This document shows positions 29,685 through 36,572 of a DNA stretch of 36,572 bases, one piece after another. The notes under the pieces were generated by a model. The model saw nothing but the letters and a program-made list of their open reading frames with translations, had not been told where the DNA came from and searched no databases. Numbering within the stretch: position 1 is the stretch's first letter; the number at the start of each line of letters is the position of its first letter. The translations under genes were made by a program, and so were the position numbers. This DNA comes from a virus, in IMG/VR virus record IMGVR_UViG_3300032322_000747, positions 1-36,572 of that record, one strand, 5' to 3'.

Positions 29685-29870
29685 ATGGAACTTTTCAAAC
29701 CCCGTGGAAACTTGGCTCCACGCCGACCCACTGATAACACACAACAGAACGGTCAAATCGTCAACACTCCGCGTTTTGCAGAGTTTGGCGGCTTAACCGC
29801 ACCAAACAAAATCGGAGCCAAGAACAAAATGACTCTTGGCAAACCCGGTGACGGAAAAAAAGTCATCTAA
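29685..29870 (+). CDS. 61-residue basic protein
   Basis: RBS AAGGAGAA. It is Asn/Lys-rich, with LFKPRGNLAPRRPTDN and an end (GKPGDGKKVI) resembling the protein at 11589..11837. It is likely structured only when bound to a partner and may be a minor head component. Confidence 0.72.
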   Translation: MELFKPRGNLAPRRPTDNTQQNGQIVNTPRFAEFGGLTAPNKIGAKNKMTLGKPGDGKKVI

Positions 29871-29892
29871 TTGACAGAAAGGGGCTAACAAA

Positions 29893-30423
29893 ATGTCATT
29901 AGAGAATCTATCCGTAGAAGCACAACAAGAGTTGGCAATGCTTGCAAAGACTTTGGCTGAAGACCCAAAGACGCGCAGATCATTTCTTCAACTTACAAAG
30001 CAGGTACGCCCGGACGTTCCAATCCCTGAGATTGAAATCGAAGAGCGTACTAACTCTGTCCTCCAGAAAGCCGAAGACCGTGTTAAGTCTCTTGAAGACA
30101 AACTACGGGCTAAGGAAGCACGGGAAGAGTTAATGAAACGCCGCGATACCCTAGTTAAAAAGGGTCTTGTCGATTCTGAAGACGATATTAAGGAAGTCGA
30201 AAAGATCATGGTTGAAAAAGGTATTGCCAATCACGAAACCGCTGCTGAATACCATTCGTGGATGAAGCAAGCGGCAGCGCCTACACCATCACAGTTTCCT
30301 CAGCCTGTAATGTCCAAGTTTAATACCAAGGACTTTATGAAGAACCCTGTTGGTGCGGCCCGTGACGCGGCTCATGCAGCATTAAATGAATTTAGGAAAA
30401 ATCCGAAGCCTATTGGCTTTTGA
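29893..30423 (+). CDS. Scaffolding protein
   Basis: 176 residues, strongly helical and charged, with a central coiled coil (VLQKAEDRVKSLEDKLRAKE, then ELMKRRDTLVKKG). This is the composition of podovirus head scaffolds. A C-terminal Lys/Asn-rich helix (EFRKNPKPIGF) may dock on the capsid protein, as in P22-type scaffolds. It sits directly upstream of the major capsid gene. The assignment rests on position and coiled-coil content. Confidence 0.82.
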   Translation: MSLENLSVEAQQELAMLAKTLAEDPKTRRSFLQLTKQVRPDVPIPEIEIEERTNSVLQKAEDRVKSLEDKLRAKEAREELMKRRDTLVKKGLVDSEDDIKEVEKIMVEKGIANHETAAEYHSWMKQAAAPTPSQFPQPVMSKFNTKDFMKNPVGAARDAAHAALNEFRKNPKPIGF

Positions 30424-30461
30424 TTTTATTGGTTTAGGGGCTTTTTTCTAGGAGATTAAAA

Positions 30462-31463
30462 ATGCCTATTGGCGGAGGAATTATACCGGCCTCTGGGAGT
30501 CAACAATACACGGAACTTACTTATGTAACGCGCCGTGCGTTTATTCCCAAGATGGTCGTGCAGATTTACAACTCTACGCCCCTCATGGCTGCACTGATCG
30601 CCAATAGTCAAACCGCTTCTGGCGGTGTGTCATCGGTGACGGTGCCCGTTCAGGGGTCGCAGTTTGTCAACGCACAATGGTCAGATTATTCTGGCTCTTT
30701 TGCACAACCTTCAGTTCAGCAAGGCGCTTATAACGCTGAGTTCAACCTGAAACTTCTTGTCTCTCCGGTACCGTTCCTCGGTATGGAAGGCGCAGTTCAG
30801 CAAGACTACGCGATCATCCCCCTCATTGAGGCTCGCATGAACGATGCGACCAACGTGATGATGGATGCTATGGCTACCTCGCTGTACACCAACATCTCGG
30901 ATACTCAGCAGTTTACGGGCTTGCCCATCGCTGTTGACTCGTCTGGCACCTACGGTGGCATTAGCCGTAGTGCTTATTCGTGGTGGGCTTCCAAAGAGTA
31001 CGCTGCTGGTTCGGTCAACCCGACTCGCCAGAACGTGTTGCAGTACATTTCCGGTACCGTCAAGAACTGTGCAGAAGTGCCGACATTCGGTGTCTGCGGT
31101 TTTGGTACTTGGACATTGCTGGCTCAGGACTACGTAGGCCAAGAGCAGTACATGATTACTCCGGGTTCCGGGTTTGATGCAGATGCCAATGGCCCACAGG
31201 CTGCTTTCCGCGCCTTGATGGTTGCTGGCGTTCCTATCTATCCTGATCCGTACTGCCCAGAAGGTACTCTGTACCTCTTAAACACAAACTATCTGTCCTT
31301 GTACATACATGAGCAGGCATCGTTTGCGTTTACTGGCTTTGAATCGACTCTGCCAAACTTCCAAATCGGTTATGTTGGCGCTGTCTTGATGATTGCCGAA
31401 ATGGTAAGCACCAAGCCTAAGTCGATGACGAAGGTTACTGGCTACAACTCTCTGACACTATAA
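30462..31463 (+). CDS. Major capsid protein (HK97-like fold, inferred)
   Basis: 333 residues with a strong TAGGAGAT before ATG 30462. The mix of beta segments and a long helix (IPLIEARMNDATNVMMDAMA), an early RAFIPKMVVQIYNSTPLM and a VGAVLMIAEMVSTKPK end fit an HK97-fold major capsid protein. It directly follows the scaffold gene. It is probably the most abundant virion protein. The fold is inferred; a profile search would settle it. Confidence 0.9.
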   Translation: MPIGGGIIPASGSQQYTELTYVTRRAFIPKMVVQIYNSTPLMAALIANSQTASGGVSSVTVPVQGSQFVNAQWSDYSGSFAQPSVQQGAYNAEFNLKLLVSPVPFLGMEGAVQQDYAIIPLIEARMNDATNVMMDAMATSLYTNISDTQQFTGLPIAVDSSGTYGGISRSAYSWWASKEYAAGSVNPTRQNVLQYISGTVKNCAEVPTFGVCGFGTWTLLAQDYVGQEQYMITPGSGFDADANGPQAAFRALMVAGVPIYPDPYCPEGTLYLLNTNYLSLYIHEQASFAFTGFESTLPNFQIGYVGAVLMIAEMVSTKPKSMTKVTGYNSLTL

Positions 31464-31476
31464 AGGAGAAATAGAC

Positions 31477-31818
31477 ATGCCTTCATTAGCCCTTAATAAA
31501 ATCCTGTTAGCAAGCGCTAACGCCAACAGCACGGCTGCATACTTCATTGCAGGCTCTACCGGCCTGACTTCTGGAGCATCGTCCGTGTTGGCTGCTGGTT
31601 CGTATGTTTTCTATCCAGTGGCAAACATAGCCGTTCAGGTGAACAACTCATCTGCCGGTACTGGCTTTGCTAGCGTGTTGGCTAACAACACCGGCGGTTT
31701 TATGATCGCTGACGGTACAAACGTGCGTATTACTAACCTTGGCAACCAACTTGTTACGTCTACCTATGTTATTGTTGGCAGCGAAGTCGCTGCTCCCGAA
31801 ACATTCGGTAACGTATAA
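31477..31818 (+). CDS. Probable head decoration or small virion protein
   Basis: A 113-residue Ala/Ser/Asn-rich beta protein (LALNKILLASANANS, SYVFYPVANIAVQVNNSSAG) with AGGAGAAA upstream. It lies between the major capsid and adaptor genes. The size and beta content suggest a decoration protein or capsid cement. Its glycine-rich style is like the paralogues at 1304 and 11838, without clear homology. Confidence 0.7.
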   Translation: MPSLALNKILLASANANSTAAYFIAGSTGLTSGASSVLAAGSYVFYPVANIAVQVNNSSAGTGFASVLANNTGGFMIADGTNVRITNLGNQLVTSTYVIVGSEVAAPETFGNV

Positions 31819-31827
31819 GGAGACACT

Positions 31828-32229
31828 ATGGACGCAAATGCCGTAGGCCGTGAATATCCAGATGGTTTTGGGTACAAGCGCCTTGGTTTCTTGCAAGGCC
31901 AATCTATCGGCACTGCTGGAGACACTGTTGTTTCCGTTCAGGACGGCAATAAGTACATTGTGCGTCAAGTTACCTTGAGTAATTTCAGTGGTAACGCATC
32001 TGCTGCTAACGTGGGGGTTCATACCGCTGCGGCAGCAGGTGGAACAGACGTTGCTGATACTCAAAATATCAGTGGTGCTAGCAGCACTTCCTCTTGGGTA
32101 AACCTTACCCTATCGTCTGCTGCAAACGCCAATGTGTTTACTGAGCCTGCCCTGTATTTCAACGTAAACGCTGCTGCTACAGGTGTTACCTGTGACGTAG
32201 CGATCTATGGAGATATTGTCACGCTATGA
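31828..32229 (+). CDS. Small beta-rich head-region protein
   Basis: A 133-residue protein (GREYPDGFGYKRLGFLQGQS at the N-terminus, then VSVQDGNKYIVRQVTLSNFS), with RBS AAGGAGA. It is probably a beta-sandwich virion protein such as a decoration protein. It overlaps the next gene by ATGA. Confidence 0.72.
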   Translation: MDANAVGREYPDGFGYKRLGFLQGQSIGTAGDTVVSVQDGNKYIVRQVTLSNFSGNASAANVGVHTAAAAGGTDVADTQNISGASSTSSWVNLTLSSAANANVFTEPALYFNVNAAATGVTCDVAIYGDIVTL

Positions 32230-32579
32230 GCCAAAGTATCTTTGTAACCAACAAAGGGATTCCAGCAACCGGACGTTTTGAAAACATTGAATATGTTTTT
32301 GAAACAAATAAGGAGGTTGAAATCTCATTGGAGGCTGCAAAGCATATCTTTGGTTATGGCGATGATGATAAAGAGCAGTATTTTGTCAGGCTTGGCTGGA
32401 TGAAAATAAATACAGACTTGCCACGCGCAAAAGAGCGTTTGGCTGATTTTTCATTCTCTAACGAGCCTGCAAAGAAAGTCCACTTGACAGCCCCGGTGGT
32501 GGAACGAGTAGCCGCGCCAATGCCCAAGGTTCAAAAAGCCGAGGTCAAAGGCGTGGCAAAAGTCCAACAGTTACAGTAA
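32226..32579 (+). CDS. Small head-to-tail region protein
   Basis: A 117-residue protein starting in an ATGA overlap, with IEYVFETNKEVEISLEAAKH and a basic/hydrophobic tail. It lies between the capsid-region genes and the head-tail adaptor. It could be a head-completion protein, but the family is not recognised. Confidence 0.7.
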   Translation: MSQSIFVTNKGIPATGRFENIEYVFETNKEVEISLEAAKHIFGYGDDDKEQYFVRLGWMKINTDLPRAKERLADFSFSNEPAKKVHLTAPVVERVAAPMPKVQKAEVKGVAKVQQLQ

Positions 32580-32588
32580 TGAGGGCTT

Positions 32589-33227
32589 ATGCCAACCTTA
32601 TCAGACTACATCACCGAAACACGGCGGTTGCTGCATGACGTTAATGGCAACTTTTGGACTGACTCAGAACTAACCGACTACATCAACGATGCGCGGGGTC
32701 ATACCGTGCAAGATTCTGGGTGTAGGAGGATATTACAAAACTATACTTTGACGGTAGGCGATGAAACCATCGACTACTTAAATTTGCCGCAGGGCAATAA
32801 TACGATTGATATTCTTAATATCAACCTTTACTGGGGCGATAGTCGTTGGCCTATGTATTACATGGCTTGGACGGACTTTAACGCCCAATTACGTTTCTGG
32901 CAAAACTACAATGGCAGGCCTATAGGCTTTTCCATTTATGGTGCCAAGACAATTTACATAGGGCCAAAACCGGATCAAGTATATGAAATCGAACTGGATA
33001 CTGTCGTTCTTCCGTCACCTCTTGTCACTGGGTCGCAGTCCGACACCGATATCCAAAGCCCGTTCTACGAAGCAGTCGCGTACTACGCGGCGCACAAAGC
33101 CAAGTACCAAGAGCAGTCCTACGGTGAATCGGAAATCTTCAAGCAAGAGTACACGAAGCAAATCCTTGGTGCGTTAAACAGCACATTCACACGCCGACTG
33201 CCATCTGTGTACCAATCGGGGTACTAA
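32589..33227 (+). CDS. Head-to-tail adaptor protein (P22 gp4-like)
   Basis: 212 residues. The N-terminus TLSDYITETRRLLHDVNGNF with TDSELTDYINDARGHTVQDS is the typical helical adaptor seen in short-tailed phages. A beta-rich middle and a C-terminal helix (EIFKQEYTKQILGALNS) follow. It would bind under the portal to close the head. The position between capsid and tail hub agrees. RBS GAGGGC. Confidence 0.82.
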   Translation: MPTLSDYITETRRLLHDVNGNFWTDSELTDYINDARGHTVQDSGCRRILQNYTLTVGDETIDYLNLPQGNNTIDILNINLYWGDSRWPMYYMAWTDFNAQLRFWQNYNGRPIGFSIYGAKTIYIGPKPDQVYEIELDTVVLPSPLVTGSQSDTDIQSPFYEAVAYYAAHKAKYQEQSYGESEIFKQEYTKQILGALNSTFTRRLPSVYQSGY

Positions 33228-34976
33228 ATGGCGGCTGTCGAGCAAAAGAAATCATACTTTGTAAGTAAAGATTTCAAGGGCGTAAACGTCAAAAACAACC
33301 GCACCGCCATTGGCGAGGGCGAGTTTGCTTGGCTTGAGAATACTCAACCAATTGGCTACGGCAATATCAAGATTGTTAACTCGCCACAAAACGTGGCTAA
33401 CGTGTCTTTTGCCAATACGGTCACGTATATGGCATCGGCAAACATCAATAATACTGAGTTTATGTTTGCCTTCCAGCAAAACGGAAGCGCCCAGTACGTC
33501 AATATTGAGACTAATACTCAAGGCAACCTAGCCGCTGCCAATACATTTTCCAATGCTGACGTACAGATTGTGCAGTGGAAAAACGAAAGAATCCTAATTA
33601 TTGATCCTGCCAGAGGCTATAAAACTTGGGACGGAACAAACCTTGTAAGCATTGGTAGCATTGGCACGGTAACCATCAATAATGGTGGCGCTAACTATGT
33701 TGCCCCTACCGTTACCTTTGGAACGCCCGGACAGACTGGCGGTGTTACGGCTACGGGAGAAGTAATATTAGTTGGCAATACCGTATCTCAAATTATTGTT
33801 ACGGAGGCCGGAAGTGGCTACACATCTGCACCTACAGTCACGATCACAGATACAGGAGGCAACGGTGCTGGCGCTAATGTCACTTGTACTATTTTTAGTC
33901 AAAATGGCAATTCTATTGCTACTTTCAGTGGTCGTACTTGGATTGCTGATGGTCGCACGGTGTACTACTCTGCTGCTGACACCTACAATGACTTTATATC
34001 GGTATCTAGCGGATTCATTACGCTTACCGACTCAACGCTAAGAACCGACATTGCCGTAATTATTGCGGCAAACAACTTCCTGTATATTTACGGTGAAGAT
34101 AGCATTAACGTGTTTTCTGATGTACGGGTTAATAGTTCAACAGGTGAAACAATATTTACCAATACCAACGTATCGGCATCTATTGGCTCTAACTTTAAGT
34201 ACGCTATTTTTCCGTATTTTCGATCCATGTTGTTTATGAATCGCTACGGGATCTACGCCCTAGTAGGTGCTACAACCTCTAAAATCAGCGATGACATAGA
34301 TGGAATCTTTCCAGACATAGACTTTACCAAGCCCATAACGGCTGGTCAGGTCTTGCTTAACAACATTTTGTGTGCCTGCTGGACGTTTACCTATAATGAG
34401 GTTACTAACGGCACTACCACGCCACGGACAATCGAAGCGATTTTCTTTGACCGAAAGTGGTTCTTTACAAGCCAAGGAAACAGCATAACCCGCACGGCTT
34501 CAGCAGTGATTTCTGGCAATATTTTGATGTACGGCACCACCGGTCAAAACCTAATCAAGTTCTACCAAGACAGCACGACAGGTATTGAGTGGGAGGTGGT
34601 GTCTGCCCTCTGGCCTATGGGCGATCCAATTAGGGACAAACAAGCCCTAAAGGTCGGTATTGAGGCTACGCTTGGCGCTGGCTTTGCTGACTTTACGGCC
34701 TTTATAGATTCCGAAAATCAGCAGTCTAACGCCATCAGGTTTGTCAACTCTATCGAATGGATTAACAATTCTAGCCAAGTGGTGCAGTGGACTAACTCTA
34801 ATGGCACTTTTATTGCTTGGATTTCTCCTACCGTAACTGGCGGTTCTGACTACTATCTATACAAATCCGATGCCAAGATGTATGGTAAGTATCTTGGAAT
34901 CACCCTTGACGGAACAACTACGCCGTTTACGATCAACGGCTTCCAACTTGAGCATGAATTGAGAGCGAGGTTCTAA
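33228..34976 (+). CDS. Tail hub / DNA stabilisation-type protein (P22 gp10-like)
   Basis: 582 residues starting just after the adaptor stop codon. The N-terminus KSYFVSKDFKGVNVKNNRTA, then EGEFAWLENTQPIGYGNIKI, fits tail-hub proteins of P22-like podoviruses, rich in beta structure. Residues about 140-225 are an insertion of two related units with [AS][NG]Y...APTVT (VTINNGGANYVAPTVTFG, then GSGYTSAPTVTITDTGGNG). This module is also found in fibres and adhesins. It probably forms the short tail between adaptor and fibre. Confidence 0.8.
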   Translation: MAAVEQKKSYFVSKDFKGVNVKNNRTAIGEGEFAWLENTQPIGYGNIKIVNSPQNVANVSFANTVTYMASANINNTEFMFAFQQNGSAQYVNIETNTQGNLAAANTFSNADVQIVQWKNERILIIDPARGYKTWDGTNLVSIGSIGTVTINNGGANYVAPTVTFGTPGQTGGVTATGEVILVGNTVSQIIVTEAGSGYTSAPTVTITDTGGNGAGANVTCTIFSQNGNSIATFSGRTWIADGRTVYYSAADTYNDFISVSSGFITLTDSTLRTDIAVIIAANNFLYIYGEDSINVFSDVRVNSSTGETIFTNTNVSASIGSNFKYAIFPYFRSMLFMNRYGIYALVGATTSKISDDIDGIFPDIDFTKPITAGQVLLNNILCACWTFTYNEVTNGTTTPRTIEAIFFDRKWFFTSQGNSITRTASAVISGNILMYGTTGQNLIKFYQDSTTGIEWEVVSALWPMGDPIRDKQALKVGIEATLGAGFADFTAFIDSENQQSNAIRFVNSIEWINNSSQVVQWTNSNGTFIAWISPTVTGGSDYYLYKSDAKMYGKYLGITLDGTTTPFTINGFQLEHELRARF

Positions 34977-36572
34977 ATGGCACTTCCTGTAACTGTACCC
35001 AATACGTTTGCTAATGCCACAACGTCTATCCCGTTGTCGCAACTAGATGCTAACTTTTCTACACTATCTAACGCCATAAACGGTATAAACAGTGGTGCCG
35101 AAACATTAGTCAATCTAAAGGCAAGCAACGTCACAATCACTGGCGGCACAATCAGCAACATCACGCTGGATAACGTCACTGTAGACGTAGAAACTTTGTC
35201 AAATGTGACGATCAATGGCGGCAACGTAACTGTTACCAATATGGTTGCAACCACTGCTAATGCCAATACGATCAATGTTGCTACAATTAACGCTAGAGAT
35301 GGCACGGCTTCTATTAGTTTGGCTAACACTACTGGTATTGCAACACTTAGCAAAGCCACTGTAATTGAAACCACAGACAACACCAATGCCGCACTTCGTA
35401 TTACTCAAACAGGTACTGGTAATGCGTTGCTGGTTGAGGATTCTACTAATCCTGATGGAACACCGTTTTTGATTGACAATTTAGGTGGCGTTGTTAATGG
35501 ATATACAACACCACTTTCGATTGCTTCCTTTACCCCAAGATACCAGCAACACGGTACTTCTGCAAATTTTAGGTCGTTATCTGTTAGTTCTTGGCAAGCA
35601 GGTACAGATGTTGGGGCTGAAATCTTCCTTACTAGAGGCGACAACACAGCAATAGGGGATTACACGCTTATTGGTTCTACTGATGTTTTGGGTAATGTGC
35701 GTTTTTATGGCGCAGATGGAACTCAAATGGTGGAGGCTGCAAAAATTTCTTCAGTAGTTGACGGTGCCCCCGGCGCTAACGATATGCCCGGACGCTTGGT
35801 GTTCAATACAACTGCTGATGGCGCATCAAGCCCGACCGAACGCACTCGCATCTCGGCTAACGGCACACTACAACACCGAAATGATTTAGTAGCCAATAAC
35901 GTAACTGTATTAACAGCATCTTATGATTCTGTTTCGTTTAGTGTTGCTGGGGAAGAATTAACTCCAACATCTATTGCATTTAGCACCGATGGCACAAGAA
36001 TGTATATCTTGGGTGACACAGGAAATGACATTACCCAATATACGTTAACTACCGCTTGGGACATTACAACTGCTGGAAGTCCAACGACATTCTCTGTTAG
36101 CGGGCAAGAAACCAGTCCTTCTGGATTTTATTTTAGACCAAACGGATTGCAATTTTATGTAGTTGGAAGTTTAAATGATACAGTTTATGAATATGCCTGT
36201 TCAACCGCATGGAGCATAGCGACAGCATCTTATTCATCTAAATCATTTAGCGTTTCTAGTCAAGATACCGCTCCAACTGGAATTTTCTTTAAACCAGATG
36301 GCAAAAAAATGTATGTTATTGGTACTACAACAGATACTATTTATGAGTACGATTTAGGCACCGCTTGGGATGTATCAACATCTGTTTATAACAGTATAAG
36401 TTTATCTATTTCAGGACAAGAATCAGGCCCTAATGATTTATTCTTTACTAATGATGGCTATAAATTATTCGTAACTGGTCAAACTGGTGATGACGTTAAT
36501 GAATACATTTTGTCTAGGTCTTGGGACATTACGACTGCATCTTTTTTAGGCGTGTTTAGTGTTGCAAGTCAA
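34977..36572 (+). CDS. Tail fibre, N-terminal part, with propeller-like repeats (continues at base 2)
   Basis: ATG 34977 follows the hub stop codon directly. The N-terminus PLSQLDANFSTLSNAINGI is a common attachment-end motif of phage fibres. Beta-helix-like SNVTITGG and NVTVTNM segments follow, then a domain ending DMPGRLVFNTTADGASSPT. From about residue 319, five units of about 47-50 residues repeat: FSV[AS][GS]Q[ED]..P..[IF].F..DG...Y[VI][IV]G...D...Y, then [ST]AWDI.T. This is a beta-propeller-like (YVTN/lactonase-like) pattern. The last 100 bases duplicate the window start. Confidence 0.92.
   Translation, partial: MALPVTVPNTFANATTSIPLSQLDANFSTLSNAINGINSGAETLVNLKASNVTITGGTISNITLDNVTVDVETLSNVTINGGNVTVTNMVATTANANTINVATINARDGTASISLANTTGIATLSKATVIETTDNTNAALRITQTGTGNALLVEDSTNPDGTPFLIDNLGGVVNGYTTPLSIASFTPRYQQHGTSANFRSLSVSSWQAGTDVGAEIFLTRGDNTAIGDYTLIGSTDVLGNVRFYGADGTQMVEAAKISSVVDGAPGANDMPGRLVFNTTADGASSPTERTRISANGTLQHRNDLVANNVTVLTASYDSVSFSVAGEELTPTSIAFSTDGTRMYILGDTGNDITQYTLTTAWDITTAGSPTTFSVSGQETSPSGFYFRPNGLQFYVVGSLNDTVYEYACSTAWSIATASYSSKSFSVSSQDTAPTGIFFKPDGKKMYVIGTTTDTIYEYDLGTAWDVSTSVYNSISLSISGQESGPNDLFFTNDGYKLFVTGQTGDDVNEYILSRSWDITTASFLGVFSVASQ
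36473..36572. repeat. 100-bp terminal direct repeat, right copy
   Basis: Identical to bases 1-100. The duplication lies in fibre repeats 4 and 5, but only one register keeps the reading frame, which supports an assembly overlap over a real tandem duplication. Confidence 0.97.

Noticed and set aside
1-36572. Lysogeny or diversity modules: integrase, CI-like repressor, reverse transcriptase, CRISPR array, tRNAs
   Set aside because: I looked for tyrosine and serine recombinase, HTH repressor, YxDD reverse-transcriptase motifs, regular repeat-spacer arrays and cloverleafs, and found none convincing.
36473-36572. Genuine short terminal repeats as in T7-like phages
   Set aside because: An exact round 100 bp inside a coding repeat region with a preserved frame is more typical of an assembler overlap; read data would be needed to distinguish them.

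Overview
The window is a complete circularly closed (or circularly permuted) genome of a tailed phage, most likely a short-tailed podovirus-type virus of a Gram-negative bacterium. The last 100 bases repeat the first 100 exactly, and one tail-fibre gene (34977 to the end, continuing at base 2 to 850) stays in frame across that overlap, so the unit genome is 36,472 bp. A Gram-negative, perhaps betaproteobacterial, host is an inference from the M15 endolysin, the 3TM holin, an rrn-like boxA and E. coli-type DnaA boxes. I see no integrase, repressor, RNA polymerase, DNA polymerase, primase, helicase or replication initiator.

Layout. (1) A plus-strand arm runs from 22735 through the window end and on to 13291. 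It carries small early proteins, two SAM methyltransferases, the large terminase subunit, portal, scaffold, major capsid protein, head-tail adaptor, tail hub and a fibre with five propeller-like repeats. Further on come a second repetitive fibre, four large internal-virion-type proteins, a cassette of small basic proteins, holin, endolysin, and a strong terminator at 13331-13356. (2) A minus-strand block from 19555 down to 13355 holds a recombination module: YqaJ-type exonuclease, single-strand annealing protein, an SSB-like protein with a DDDVPF tail and an Hjc-like resolvase. Mixed in are two glycosyltransferases, micro-membrane proteins and a six-cysteine secreted peptide. (3) A second minus-strand operon (22239 to 20212) holds phage proteins of unknown function, including a cysteine-rich one, and ends in a terminator. 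(4) Between the two minus-strand blocks, 19556-19929 has a consensus sigma70 promoter with a stem-loop/boxA leader, and an oriC-like array of DnaA boxes beside an AT-rich tract with repeated CTAG motifs.

Reading. The most interesting signal is that the phage appears to carry a host-DnaA-type origin instead of its own replication genes, next to a recombination toolkit. Replication may start by recruiting host DnaA and its replisome and continue by annealing-dependent recombination. A second signal is a repeated leader module in front of minus-strand genes: a stem-loop of varying sequence, then CCTAATCA or a near match, then a strong Shine-Dalgarno. In one case a boxA-like element lies between the stem and the CCTAATCA. 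The late arm is ordinary podovirus virion assembly and lysis. Most genes within an arm are joined by ATGA or TAATG overlaps, which fixed many of the start choices and revealed ten genes of 60 codons or fewer.
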